DNA of 64,000 bases from Anaerotignum neopropionicum. GTDB lineage: Bacteria; Bacillota; Clostridia; Lachnospirales; Anaerotignaceae. Both the position numbers and the translations under genes were made by a program. Of the stretch, positions 36,482-49,709 are shown in pieces. The DNA is taken from NCBI RefSeq assembly GCF_001571775.1, contig NZ_LRVM01000005.1, positions 162,854 through 226,853 of the forward strand. Direction: 5' to 3'. Within the stretch, counting starts at the first letter, position 1; each line of letters opens with the position of its first letter. A model generated the notes under the pieces. That model was not told the origin of the DNA. It saw only the letters and a program-made list of their open reading frames with translations, and made no database searches.

Positions 36482-37461
36482 TATATCGCAAGAATTTTGA
36501 TTACATTGTACATATCCTGATCCAAAGTTTTCTTTATCTCGAAGGATTCCCCTAAATCAATCACTTCGTATCTTCCTCTATTATAACTAACCACCTGATT
36601 TTGTTTTCCTTCCATAATGGCTTTTACGGCATGATAGCCCATCATGGAGGCGTGCATACGGTCAACAGCTGTGGGGCTTCCTCCTCTTTGCAAATGGCCG
36701 AGGATGGTGGCTCTTGTCTGGATTCCTGTAATATCTTGGATATCCTTTGCCAATTTCTGCGTTCCGCCAACGCCTTCGGCAACAACAATCAGATTATGAC
36801 GTTTTCCAACGCTCCGATTTGCCAAAATCTGTTGAATCACCTTTTGGCTATCAATAATATTCTTTGCTTCGGGAAACATAACGTCCTCTGCTCCGCCAAC
36901 CATGCCGCACCACACCGCAATATATCCGGCATCACGGCCCATAACCTCAACCACGGAACACCGCTCATGTGAGCTTGATGTATCCCTCAGCTTATTCAAA
37001 GCATCCATCCCTGTATTTACGGCAGTATCAAAGCCAATGGTATATTCTGTGCTGTTCATATCCAGGTCAATGGTTGCAGGAATACCAATGCAGTTTACGC
37101 CAAGCTTTGCCAGTTCGCCCATACCTCTATAGGAGCCGTCGCCGCCAATGACAACCAATGCATCCAAGCTCAATATTTTATAAATTGCAGCCGCTTTGTT
37201 CAAGCCTTCCTCTGTCATCATTTCCGGACAGCGTGCCGTATGCAAAATAGTACCGCCCAGGTTCATTACATTGGAAACATCCTTGCTGTACATTTCTTTA
37301 ATTTCACCATTAATCAAGCCGTTATAGCCTTTACGAATACCAATTACTTGAATATCATGAAAAATAGCTGTTCTTACAACCGCACGAATGGCAGCGTTCA
37401 TCCCCGGAGCATCCCCTCCACTGGTTAATACGCCTATTTTTTGAATCTTTTTTTGTTCCAT
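36481..37461 (-). CDS. pfkA: ATP-dependent 6-phosphofructokinase
   Basis: Phosphorylates fructose 6-phosphate. The 326-residue product has GVLTSGGDAPGMNAAIRA, VVIGGDGSYRG and MGRDAGYIA; the Gly after GGD fits ATP rather than PPi use. The catalytic loop reads PATIDLDM instead of the usual GTIDNDI, retaining both aspartates but with Leu for Asn. The ATG at 37461 is placed 7 bases after AGGAGGG. Follows the TRAP gene, precedes pyk. Confidence 0.95.
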   Translation of the reverse strand: MEQKKIQKIGVLTSGGDAPGMNAAIRAVVRTAIFHDIQVIGIRKGYNGLINGEIKEMYSKDVSNVMNLGGTILHTARCPEMMTEEGLNKAAAIYKILSLDALVVIGGDGSYRGMGELAKLGVNCIGIPATIDLDMNSTEYTIGFDTAVNTGMDALNKLRDTSSSHERCSVVEVMGRDAGYIAVWCGMVGGAEDVMFPEAKNIIDSQKVIQQILANRSVGKRHNLIVVAEGVGGTQKLAKDIQDITGIQTRATILGHLQRGGSPTAVDRMHASMMGYHAVKAIMEGKQNQVVSYNRGRYEVIDLGESFEIKKTLDQDMYNVIKILAI

Positions 37462-37485
37462 CACATTTCCCTCCTATCCCAAAAG

Positions 37486-37728
37486 TTATTCCTTCTCATT
37501 TTTTTGTGAATGAATTACACCAAATTGCGTATAAATTTCGGCCTCACCTCTTACTTTTATAGCAGAAGTATTGGCTGTAAACTGGGCAATCAAAACCTCG
37601 CCTTTGTCGAGTTTTTCCGTATGATGAATTTTTGTAACCTCACCACGGGTAACCCCGATGATGCTTACGCCCTTTTCCAAAGCTTTCACGCAGATATAAG
37701 GCGTATTTTCCGCATTCTTCTCAACCAT
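37486..37728 (-). CDS. mtrB: TRAP, trp RNA-binding attenuation protein homologue
   Basis: An 80-residue TRAP-family protein that in Bacillus forms an 11-mer ring and, with tryptophan bound, wraps (G/U)AG repeats to stop trp operon transcription. Conserved segments are IIGVTRGEVTKIHHTEKLDKGEVLIAQFT and TSAIKVRGEAEI (shortened here): the RNA-binding Lys-Lys-Arg set (K in EKLDKGE, K and R in AIKVRGE) and the Thr/His tryptophan pocket are retained. It lies between dnaE (12 bases) and pfkA (24 bases) and is probably co-transcribed, an unusual place. No trp gene or GAG/UAG repeat array was seen here, so its target is elsewhere. Confidence 0.9.
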   Translation of the reverse strand: MVEKNAENTPYICVKALEKGVSIIGVTRGEVTKIHHTEKLDKGEVLIAQFTANTSAIKVRGEAEIYTQFGVIHSQKNEKE

Positions 37729-37740
37729 ACACTACGCCTC

Positions 37741-40700
37741 CTAGCCGTCCTTTGTCACTACGTTGATCTCGCCCAGCAAATACTTTAACTCCTGTTGTAA
37801 TTCAAAAGAACCGTTTACCCAATATTTTCTCTCGGCCTTCCTTTTTTCTTTTGTTTTTTCTTGATAAATATAAACGGGAATATTCCCTTTATACTGCGTT
37901 AAAATTGCTGTAATTTGCTGCAAAGAAACCTCTTTTTCCTTGGCTATTTTTAACCATAACGACGAGGCTGACTTCTCATCCTCCAATTGCAATAATTGTA
38001 TCCCGGATGCAATAACCTTTGCTTCTCCATCCGCCGAAACATTGGCGCGGCCTTTGATTAGAATAGCCGTTTCTTCTTGCAAAAGCTCAGAATATTGCTG
38101 AAAAATCTTAGGGAAAACAATAATTTCCATGGTTCCTTGAAAATCCTCTAAGGTTAAAAACGCCATTTTATCGTTGTTTCTAGTATATTTCACCGAAACC
38201 CCTGCAATCATACCGCCAACAATCACCTTCGTTTCATCTTCAATCTGCTGACGATCCTCTCCGTCTTCGGCAGGGAGAAAATCCATACTGCTGTGGCTTA
38301 TTTTTCTCCGAAGTCTTTCTCCATATTCTGCCAAAGGGTGTCCGCTTACATAAATTCCCAAAACCTCTTTTTCCATTGCCAGCTTATCCCGTGGCAAATA
38401 CTCCTCCACATTGGGCAATTCGTCTTGGGACATAAAGCTATCTTCCCCCATATCCATATCAAACAAATTCATTTGTCCTGCTATATTATTCTTTCTTGCC
38501 TGACCAATTCCATCCAAAATACTTTTGTAAATCGCCATATATTGACTTCTGGCGCCCCCCAAGGAATCCATGGCACCGGCTTTAATCATGCTTTCAATGC
38601 TGCGCTTATTGATTTCTCCTGTTTCCATTCGATTGCAAAAATCCATTATAGACTGAAACAAGCCTTTTTTTCCCCGTTCTACAACCAAAGCATTTACCAC
38701 ACCACGTCCCACATTTTTAATTGCCGCAAGGCCAAAGCGTATTTTTCCATCGGAAACAGAAAAATGTCCGTATCCCTCGTTAATATCGGGCGGCAATAAA
38801 GCTATGCCCATCTTTTTGCATTCCTCAATATAGCTTGAAACCTTGCTTGCATTATCCATAACGCTTGTCATCAAAGCCGCCATAAATTCCACTGGATAAT
38901 GGGCTTTCAACCAAGCGGTTTGGTATCCGACAACAGCATAGCAGGCCGCATGACTTTTGTTGAAGGCATACTTGGCAAAATCCGTCATTTCGTCAAATAT
39001 TTTCTCCGCATTTTCCGCAGGAATCCCATTTTTTACGCATCCGGGAACCTCTTTGCCTACACCGTATACGAAATTTTTTCGCTCCTCCGCCATAACCGAG
39101 GCTTTTTTCTTACTCATGGCACGACGTACCAAATCGCTTCGTCCAAGGCTATAGCCCGCCAAATCACGCACAATTTGCATTACCTGCTCCTGATAGACAA
39201 TGCAGCCATAGGTATTTTGCAAAATCGGTTCTAGGCTTTCATGGGTATACTGAATATTTTCCGGATTATTTTTCCCTTTGATATATTTAGGAATAAAATC
39301 CATGGGGCCTGGACGATATAAGGAAATCCCCGCAATCAAATCCTCCAGCCGTTTGGGTTGAAGCTCACGCATAAACTGCTTCATACCTGCACTTTCCAGC
39401 TGAAAAACACCCTCCGTTTTCCCTTGACAAATCAGTTGATACACCTCAGTATCGTCATCAGGAATTGTATCAATATCTATTGGAATACCATGGATACGTT
39501 CTACCTCTTGCACTGCATTTTGTATAACCGTAAGCGTGCGCAGACCAAGGAAATCCATTTTCAAAATGCCCAATTCCTCCAAAAGGGTCATGGTGTATTG
39601 GGTATTGACCTGTCCTTCATTGGCACTCAAAGGCACATACTCCATGACAGGCTCTTTGCAAATGACAACCCCCGCCGCATGGGTAGAGGAATGCCTTGGC
39701 AGTCCCTCCAGACGCATGGAGGTATCAATCAAACGGTGGGTATCTTCCTCCGTTTCATAGGCCTTTTGCAAATCGTGATTCATGGTTAAAGCTTTTTTTA
39801 TGGTAATCCCCAGTTCCGTGGGAATCATTTTAGAAATACGGTCAACCTCAGCATAGGGCATGGCAAGTGCACGTCCTACGTCCTTAATTGCCGCTCTTGC
39901 CGCCAAGGTACCAAAAGTAATAATCTGCGCAACGTGATCCTCGCCGTACTTACGGATTACATAATCTATGACCTCTTGCCGCCGTTCATAGCAAAAATCA
40001 ATATCAATATCCGGCATGCTGACACGTTCTGGGTTTAAAAAGCGTTCAAATATCAAGTCATATTTTAACGGATCGATGGTGGTGATGGATAAGCAATAGG
40101 AAACCATGCTTCCCGCCGCCGAACCACGCCCCGGGCCCACAATAATTCCGCTATCCTTTGCGTATTTGATAAAATCCCAAACAATAAGGAAATAATCCAC
40201 ATACCCCATGTTTTCTATGGTAGAAAGCTCGTATTCCAACCGTTCCTTCCATTCTTTTTTTGCATCGGGATATTTTTCTTGAAAACCCGCCTCACAAATC
40301 TCTCTAAGATATTGTTGGGCAGTTTTCCCTTGTGGCACATCAAACTGGGGCAGCTTTAATTCATGAAAGCGGAAAGAAACGTTGCACCTATGGGCGATTT
40401 TCGCTGTATTTTCCAACGCTTCAGGGGCAAAGGAAAACAAATCATACATCTCCTCAGGGCTTTTCAGATAAAACTGCCCCCCTTCATAGCGCATCCGATC
40501 CTCATCCAAAACAGTTTTTCCTGTTTGAATACACAGCAAAATGTCATGAGGTTCCGCATCCTCTTTATAAATATAGTGGCTGTCATTTGTAGCAATCAAG
40601 GGGATTCCCGTTTCCTTGCTCATACGCACTAAAGCCATATTTACCTGCTTTTGCTCCCGTATTCCATGATCCTGAAGCTCCAAAAAGAAATTACCCTCTC

Positions 40701-41223
40701 CAAAAATATCAAGATATTCCAATGCCGTTTCCTTTGCCTTTTCATAGGAAACATTAACGATATTTCTGGGAACTTCCCCTGCCAAGCAGGCACTGGAGGC
40801 AATAATTCCCTTATGATACTTTTTTAATAGCTCCTTGTCAACACGGGGTCTATAATAAAACCCGTCTATAAATCCGTAGGATACCAGTTTAATTAAATTT
40901 TGATACCCCTCATTATTCTCCGCCAAAAGCACAAGATGATAATTACCAGCGTTTTTAGCATCCTTTTGCAAGCGAGAATTAGGTGCCACATAAACCTCAC
41001 AGCCGATAATGGGCTTCACCCCTGCCTCAAGCGCAGCCTTATAAAAATCCATGGCACCAAACATGGCCCCATGATCCGTTATGGCAATGCTATCCATTCC
41101 CAGTTCTTTCGTCCGCTGAACCAATTCTTTTATCTTTGCCGAACCATCCAAAAGACTATACTCCGTATGAACATGCAGGTGCGCAAAGGGCTTTGTATCA
41201 TTTGAATTTTCAGAAAACTCCAT
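37741..41223 (-). CDS. dnaE: DNA polymerase III alpha subunit, DnaE type
   Basis: Replicative polymerase of 1160 residues. An N-terminal PHP domain (about 10-210) begins FAHLHVHTEYSLLDGSAK. The C-family polymerase core follows, with GPGRGSAAGSMVSYCL and the catalytic metal ligands in PDIDIDFCYERRQEV; a helix-hairpin-helix and an OB fold (IVGGMIAGVSVKYTRNNDK) come at the C-terminus. Low-GC Firmicutes also have PolC; DnaE extends primers. First gene of a dnaE-mtrB-pfkA(-pyk) cluster. Confidence 0.96.
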   Translation of the reverse strand: MEFSENSNDTKPFAHLHVHTEYSLLDGSAKIKELVQRTKELGMDSIAITDHGAMFGAMDFYKAALEAGVKPIIGCEVYVAPNSRLQKDAKNAGNYHLVLLAENNEGYQNLIKLVSYGFIDGFYYRPRVDKELLKKYHKGIIASSACLAGEVPRNIVNVSYEKAKETALEYLDIFGEGNFFLELQDHGIREQKQVNMALVRMSKETGIPLIATNDSHYIYKEDAEPHDILLCIQTGKTVLDEDRMRYEGGQFYLKSPEEMYDLFSFAPEALENTAKIAHRCNVSFRFHELKLPQFDVPQGKTAQQYLREICEAGFQEKYPDAKKEWKERLEYELSTIENMGYVDYFLIVWDFIKYAKDSGIIVGPGRGSAAGSMVSYCLSITTIDPLKYDLIFERFLNPERVSMPDIDIDFCYERRQEVIDYVIRKYGEDHVAQIITFGTLAARAAIKDVGRALAMPYAEVDRISKMIPTELGITIKKALTMNHDLQKAYETEEDTHRLIDTSMRLEGLPRHSSTHAAGVVICKEPVMEYVPLSANEGQVNTQYTMTLLEELGILKMDFLGLRTLTVIQNAVQEVERIHGIPIDIDTIPDDDTEVYQLICQGKTEGVFQLESAGMKQFMRELQPKRLEDLIAGISLYRPGPMDFIPKYIKGKNNPENIQYTHESLEPILQNTYGCIVYQEQVMQIVRDLAGYSLGRSDLVRRAMSKKKASVMAEERKNFVYGVGKEVPGCVKNGIPAENAEKIFDEMTDFAKYAFNKSHAACYAVVGYQTAWLKAHYPVEFMAALMTSVMDNASKVSSYIEECKKMGIALLPPDINEGYGHFSVSDGKIRFGLAAIKNVGRGVVNALVVERGKKGLFQSIMDFCNRMETGEINKRSIESMIKAGAMDSLGGARSQYMAIYKSILDGIGQARKNNIAGQMNLFDMDMGEDSFMSQDELPNVEEYLPRDKLAMEKEVLGIYVSGHPLAEYGERLRRKISHSSMDFLPAEDGEDRQQIEDETKVIVGGMIAGVSVKYTRNNDKMAFLTLEDFQGTMEIIVFPKIFQQYSELLQEETAILIKGRANVSADGEAKVIASGIQLLQLEDEKSASSLWLKIAKEKEVSLQQITAILTQYKGNIPVYIYQEKTKEKRKAERKYWVNGSFELQQELKYLLGEINVVTKDG

Positions 41224-41665
41224 TTTGCACCTCCTAAAATTCTATTTTTGCAAATATTGTTTTATTATATCATATTTTCCTTATATAAAAAAGGAAAAAA
41301 TAGTTTTGTGTCCCAGCGGGACAAAAATAATCCCACATAAATTTTAATAGGAATGACTATCTGCATTTCTTAAAAATATAATTCCTTATTGTAAAATTTG
41401 CAATCTTCTTTTTGCAAAGCTTTATCATTTCATACCCTTGTAAATTTGTTTTTTTTACAAAAGCTACTATTTATACTTTATCACAACAACAGCAAATGTA
41501 AAATAAGGATTTATTAAAAATTTGCAGGTAAAAGCTAAACTTATTTGTTGAATTATTCTAAATTTTAATTGCTGTGGATGGAGGTTTTATAGCACCTTGA
41601 AAATAGGAAACATCCAAAACACAAAAACAGCGCACCATTACAGTACACTGTTTTTTCATTGCAAA
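41224..41665. other. Gap between dnaE and the ABC efflux operon
   Basis: The 442-base gap holds the dnaE leader (TATAAT at 41265-41270 on the minus strand, weak upstream box), a small hairpin TGTCCC-AGC-GGGACA (41309-41323) and, on the left of the next operon, its terminator. No gene seen. Confidence 0.55.
41624..41655 (-). terminator. Terminator of the ABC efflux operon
   Basis: Minus-strand stem AAAACAGTGTAC / GTGCGCTGTTTT with a TGTAATG loop and a T tail, just past the permease stop. Confidence 0.8.
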
Positions 41666-42871
41666 TTATTCGTATCTTAAAGCCTCTACAGGGTCTTTTT
41701 TTGCAGCTTTTTTTGCCGGATACAAGCCAAAGCCCAAACCAACGATAGCAGAAAATGCAACGGCAATTAGCACAACCACGGGCTTTACAACAACGCCTAC
41801 TCCTACAATCAAACCGCCAATGGCAACTACAGAAATTCCTAAAATAGTGCCAATAATCCCGCCTGCCGCAGAAATCGCAGCTGCTTCAATCAAAAATTGA
41901 ATCATAATGTCCCGCGTTCTTGCACCAAGTGCCTTTCGTATACCGATTTCTCTCGTTCTTTCCGTAACAGATACCAGCATGATATTCATAATGCCTATTC
42001 CGCCTACCACCAAGGAAATCGCAGCAATAGCACCTACTACCGCCGAAAGGGAGCCAAGTACACTATCTATCGTACCCATTTCCTCTTGGGCAGAATAACA
42101 AACCACATTCTCTACCTGTTGATTCTTCATTCTAGCAATATAGTCCCGAATTTTACTTTGCAGCTGTGGCATATCCTGATCTTTTGCCATCCAGAAATAG
42201 ATTGCCCATTGTGAATCATTATCGCTCATCATAATGCTTTCAGGAATGTACGCTTCCGCAAAAGAACCGCCATTCATCAGCTTCATCAGCGCCGAATCCG
42301 TATTCACATATACACCGATGACCAAAAGCTCCTCCACCTGGTTATTTATGGTGGTCTTGATTGTTTTGCCCACAGCATTTTCCTGCCCATAAAGATTGAG
42401 GGCCGTCGAACTCTCCAAGACTACAAATTTTTTCTTATCTAAAATATCTTTATCATTCAACATACGACCGTACACAATTTGGGGGTCTTTCATTTCCGTA
42501 GGATTTTCGGCCAATCCTGTTAAAACAACAGTTTCCTTTTTTCTTCCAAATTTTACATCAGTCCTTGATGAATTGCGAAAACTTACACAGGTGACCTTGC
42601 CGTCCATAGCTTCCTTTAATTGATCCCCATCTTCTTTTGTAAAAAGATCATTTTCTGTATAGTAATCATCAGGAGGCGAAATGTAGGCATAAGCCAAACC
42701 GGAGCCAAAGTTTTCATATTCACTGGCTACCATACTGCGCATGGTATCTCCCAGGGATACAATGGCAATGACGGAGCTGATACCAATAATCATACCTAAC
42801 ATGGTCAAAAAGGAACGCATTTTATTGGCACGAATAGAGGACATTGCTAGTTTTATATTTTCGAATATCAT
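41666..42871 (-). CDS. MacB-type ABC transporter permease
   Basis: A 401-residue permease: an N-terminal helix (SIRANKMRSFLTMLGMIIG), a large extracytoplasmic MacB core domain (about 50-270) and three C-terminal helices of the FtsX/MacB fold, with GGIGIMNIMLVSVTERTREIG marking the second helix. It overlaps the ATPase gene by 4 bases. With the ATPase and adaptor it forms a mechanotransmission efflux system, perhaps for peptides, antibiotics or lipids. Confidence 0.93.
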   Translation of the reverse strand: MIFENIKLAMSSIRANKMRSFLTMLGMIIGISSVIAIVSLGDTMRSMVASEYENFGSGLAYAYISPPDDYYTENDLFTKEDGDQLKEAMDGKVTCVSFRNSSRTDVKFGRKKETVVLTGLAENPTEMKDPQIVYGRMLNDKDILDKKKFVVLESSTALNLYGQENAVGKTIKTTINNQVEELLVIGVYVNTDSALMKLMNGGSFAEAYIPESIMMSDNDSQWAIYFWMAKDQDMPQLQSKIRDYIARMKNQQVENVVCYSAQEEMGTIDSVLGSLSAVVGAIAAISLVVGGIGIMNIMLVSVTERTREIGIRKALGARTRDIMIQFLIEAAAISAAGGIIGTILGISVVAIGGLIVGVGVVVKPVVVLIAVAFSAIVGLGFGLYPAKKAAKKDPVEALRYE

Positions 42872-43563
42872 CCCTCCTTCACCACCTTTTCATCGCTTAC
42901 AATCTGCCCGTCTTGAAAACGAATAATCCGTTTTGTGCATTGGGCAATATCCTCTTCATGGGTAACAACAACAACCGTTGCTCCCTCATCGTTAAGCTTG
43001 GTGAAAAAATCCATGATCTCATGGGAAGAATGGCTATCTAAATTACCCGTTGGCTCATCCGCAAGAATAATGGCAGGATCATTGGCCAGGGCTCTGGCAA
43101 TGGCAACCCTCTGCTTTTGTCCTCCCGAAAGCTCGTTAGGCATATGATGCACCCGTTCCCCTAAGCCCACCTTTTCCAATAAAGCGCTAGCCTTTGCTTT
43201 TCTCTCTTCCCCCCTCATTCCCCCGTATATCATGGGGATTTCCACGTTTTTCAGCGCAGAAGTACGGGGTATCAGCTGAAAAGCCTGAAAAACAAAGCCG
43301 ATTTTTTTATTTCTGATTTTCGAAAGATCATCTTCTCCTTGGTCTACAATTGAAATGCCGTCCAATAAAAATCGTCCCTGAAAATTTCTATCCATGCAAC
43401 CAAGGATATTCATTAATGTTGATTTTCCTGAACCGGACTGTCCCATAATCGCCACATATTCCCCTTCATTTATGGAAAGAGATACGTTTTGCAGGGCCTG
43501 CACCTGAATGACGCCTGTATCATAAATTTTATTTAGCTCTTCTATTTTAATTACTTCCTTCAT
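42868..43563 (-). CDS. MacB/LolD-type ABC transporter ATPase
   Basis: A 231-residue ATPase. Walker A is GQSGSGKST, the signature LSGGQKQRVAIARAL, Walker B IILADEPTGNLD, H-loop VVVVTHEEDIA. An EGEYVAIMG segment and the typical N-terminus IKIEELNKIYDTG place it in the MacB/LolD group. Second gene of a three-gene efflux operon. Confidence 0.94.
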   Translation of the reverse strand: MKEVIKIEELNKIYDTGVIQVQALQNVSLSINEGEYVAIMGQSGSGKSTLMNILGCMDRNFQGRFLLDGISIVDQGEDDLSKIRNKKIGFVFQAFQLIPRTSALKNVEIPMIYGGMRGEERKAKASALLEKVGLGERVHHMPNELSGGQKQRVAIARALANDPAIILADEPTGNLDSHSSHEIMDFFTKLNDEGATVVVVTHEEDIAQCTKRIIRFQDGQIVSDEKVVKEG

Positions 43564-43573
43564 ACTGCACCTC

Positions 43574-44755
43574 CTACTGAGGGATAACGGTCATTCCTTC
43601 CGTCAGCCCAAGGCTGGGGTTCAGAACAATCTGCTGTCCTTCGGTCAATTCACCCTCCTGAATTTGAATCAGAAGATCTGTTTCCAAGCCAATCGTAACA
43701 GGTACGATATGAATGGTATTGTCCTCATTTACAACATAAACAACAGTTGCGCCGTCCTCTAATTCACTTACCGCTTCATAGGGCACAGTTAATGTCTGCT
43801 CTGCCTTTGCAATGTGAATGGTAGCCTTTGCAGTAATTCCCGCAATTAGCTTTTCATTTGTGCCAACAACTTCTATGTAAACGGGAATTACCCTTTCCGT
43901 GGAATTAGAATCCTTGCTTTCACCTGTTGGAGAAATGCGGCTTACAACACCCTCTACGATTTCCCCTCCCAAAATATCCGCGGTGATTTCCACTTTTTGA
44001 CCTAGTAGAATCTTAGCAATATCCGTTTCATTCACCAAAACCTTCATTTGTAGCTTGTCAATATTTTCAATTACAAACATAGGCTTATCATCTTCCGTTT
44101 CATCGGCAAAACGACCTACCTTCGTATTTACACGGGTAACCGTACCATCAATCATACTACAAATTTTGCAATCCTGCAGTGTTTCCGCTTGAATGCTCAC
44201 CCTTCGCTTCGTATTCTCCAAGGTTTGTTTTTCAGAAGCTGTTAAAATAGCGACACCATTTTCTGATGAAATATTATCCAGCTTTCTTTTAGCAGCATCC
44301 AGCTCACTTTGGCTAGCTGCTTTTATATCAAATAATGCCTTGATACTATCATAATCCTCTTTCGCCTTATCATAATCCACTTGCCGCTCCTCCAGCAACT
44401 CTTTTTGCTGCATTTCTAATAAAGCCTGCTCTCCCTTGCTTAAACTAATTTGCTTCGTAAGATCCGAGCTGTCCAAAACAGCTAAAAGCTGTCCTTTTTT
44501 CACCTTATCCCCTTCTTTTACCAATAATTCCTTTACTTCATAGTGAAGCTTTGACACAACCTCCGTATTTTCCGTGCCCTCTAAAACCGCTTTTAGCTTT
44601 AATACTTCTTCCACATCTTGTTTTTCTACGAAAGATGTACTCACCATCATCCCCACCGGAGTTTTATTCCCTCCAAAAACAACCTTTACGCCAACAGCCA
44701 CAACAATTAAGCCGGCAACAGCGATTAGTATTTTCTTTTTCTTTGATAAAGCCAT
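43574..44755 (-). CDS. HlyD/MacA-type efflux adaptor protein
   Basis: A 393-residue membrane-anchored adaptor. A transmembrane segment (residues about 9-26, ILIAVAGLIVVAVGVKVVFG) precedes a lipoyl-like half (EVKELLVKEGDKVKKGQLLAVLDSSDL), a coiled coil of about 75 residues (KQISLSKGEQALLEMQQKELL to about 190), the second lipoyl half (CKICSMIDGTVTRVNTKVGRF) and beta-barrel and membrane-proximal domains. First gene of the operon; as in other Gram-positives no outer-membrane partner is needed. Confidence 0.93.
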   Translation of the reverse strand: MALSKKKKILIAVAGLIVVAVGVKVVFGGNKTPVGMMVSTSFVEKQDVEEVLKLKAVLEGTENTEVVSKLHYEVKELLVKEGDKVKKGQLLAVLDSSDLTKQISLSKGEQALLEMQQKELLEERQVDYDKAKEDYDSIKALFDIKAASQSELDAAKRKLDNISSENGVAILTASEKQTLENTKRRVSIQAETLQDCKICSMIDGTVTRVNTKVGRFADETEDDKPMFVIENIDKLQMKVLVNETDIAKILLGQKVEITADILGGEIVEGVVSRISPTGESKDSNSTERVIPVYIEVVGTNEKLIAGITAKATIHIAKAEQTLTVPYEAVSELEDGATVVYVVNEDNTIHIVPVTIGLETDLLIQIQEGELTEGQQIVLNPSLGLTEGMTVIPQ

Positions 44756-45134
44756 ATTTTTGCCTCCTTGATTTTTCTTATTTTTCTATTATAATAACGA
44801 AATTCTAAGAAGTCAGTTAATATTTCTTAATTTTTCTTTAATTTATAATTTTTTCCAGTAATTAAGGACTTTTTCTTTCTCCAAATACACCTTTTGGAGG
44901 TTCATTTTATCTAAGGAAGTGCTAATTAAATGAAGGGTGCAAAGATGGTTGAGGCAATTTTTTTGTTTGGCAAGGAAAAAAACGTAGGAATAGAACGCTA
45001 CCCACCGACTTTTTGATGTTGTCCAAACGAAAAATTTGCCGATTAGCTGGGCTCACGTAATTAATCAGTACTTCTCTAAACATAAAAAGACGGGAAGCTA
45101 TTGCCTCCCGCCTTAAATTTAAAACTAATTTAAA
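44756..45134. other. Gap between nifJ and the efflux operon
   Basis: The 379-base gap has the adaptor promoter region on the right side and the nifJ terminator on the left. A plus-strand 27-codon frame from 44931 (MKGAKMVEAIFLFGKEKN...) stands in front of TGA at 45015-45017, with AAGGAAG upstream; it looks protein-like but has no recognised family. Confidence 0.5.
45089..45112 (-). terminator. Terminator after nifJ
   Basis: Minus-strand stem GGCGGGAGGC / GCTTCCCGTC with an AATA loop, followed by TTTTT. It is 22 bases past the nifJ stop. Confidence 0.88.
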
Positions 45135-48695
<3,561 letters not shown>

Positions 48696-48838
48696 TCAGT
48701 TTTTGCCAGGGAAAACCTGACTGCCGTTCTCAGTTCAAGTTCCCGCCGTTTCTCAAGAATGGTAAATATTTGTCAGGGCCATTGTCAGACAATTATCAAT
48801 CTCACCTTCTGAAAAAACGGATGTTTTTTTACTCGTTC

Positions 48839-48867
48839 ATTATACAATCAAACTTAGGTCTTTTCAA
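48839..48867 (-). promoter_or_regulatory. nifJ promoter
   Basis: Minus strand TTGAAA (48862-48867), 17-bp spacer, TATAAT (48839-48844). The leader of about 170 bases has a stem AGTCAG / CTGACT just before AAGGAGG and could affect translation. Confidence 0.8.
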
Positions 48868-49709
48868 CTATTAAAAAAAAATTCAGCGTTATGTTTCTAA
48901 CAAAACGCTTTTTGTAGTCTTTGCTTAATACATTCTACCAAAAATAACTATTTTTATGCAATTTTGAATTAAAATAAAGATTTCCAACCTTTTTTATGTC
49001 ATACAACAGGGTTTTTTAACTGTCGAAAAACAAAATAAAATGTCTAAAACAAGTTAGTTTGATAATCAAATATCAATGCGAATTTTATTTTTTTTCTCGT
49101 TTTAATCCTTTCAGCCTAAATAGTATTGAAAAATATTTAAATATACTTTAATCGATAAGAGGCATATTTTTAATAAAAAATAGCTCCCCTAAATATTTTC
49201 ATGAAAAATCATTATGCAAAATTTCATTCTATACGACTGAAATCCTGCACTACAAAGATACAAGTCCCATTACAAAAAAATTTATTTCTCTGATATTTAA
49301 AAACTATGCAAAACTAATTAAGCTTCTTCCCCCATTAGGAACCCTATTTGTAGCCTATTTTTGATTTCTAAATTGGCAAATAAATCCAACGTTTCCTCTG
49401 TTTAAAGGTTCAAAGATCGCTCAAAACAAATCTCCAAAGTTCCTTTTTTTATGACTAAAATTTAATTTGCAACTACAAAATTTAACCAAAATCGTCTTTT
49501 TAAATTGTTATAAATAAAACAATCTATTCGTTTTTTTGCATAAATAAATAGATTCCAGTTTGCTGCTTTATTCAAAGCTTTCCCTTGTAAAATTCAGTAT
49601 ACCCTTAAACAAACGCTTCCTATGCAAAAAATTCTTTTCAAAATCACATCTAAGCGGCAATCGTTTAGAACAATAAAATTCATTTAAAACATTTCTCTCC
49701 GATAACCGT
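48868..49709. other. 840-bp gene-free AT-rich stretch
   Basis: Between the nifJ promoter and the end of the stalk-domain gene I see no gene, hairpin terminator or conserved RNA. A 22-codon minus frame at 49329-49400 (TTG start after AGAGG) is too short to trust. It could hold regulatory DNA or a decayed gene. Confidence 0.55.

Noticed and set aside
49329..49400. 22-codon minus frame with AGAGG upstream
   Set aside because: Too short and without recognisable conservation; could be chance in AT-rich DNA.
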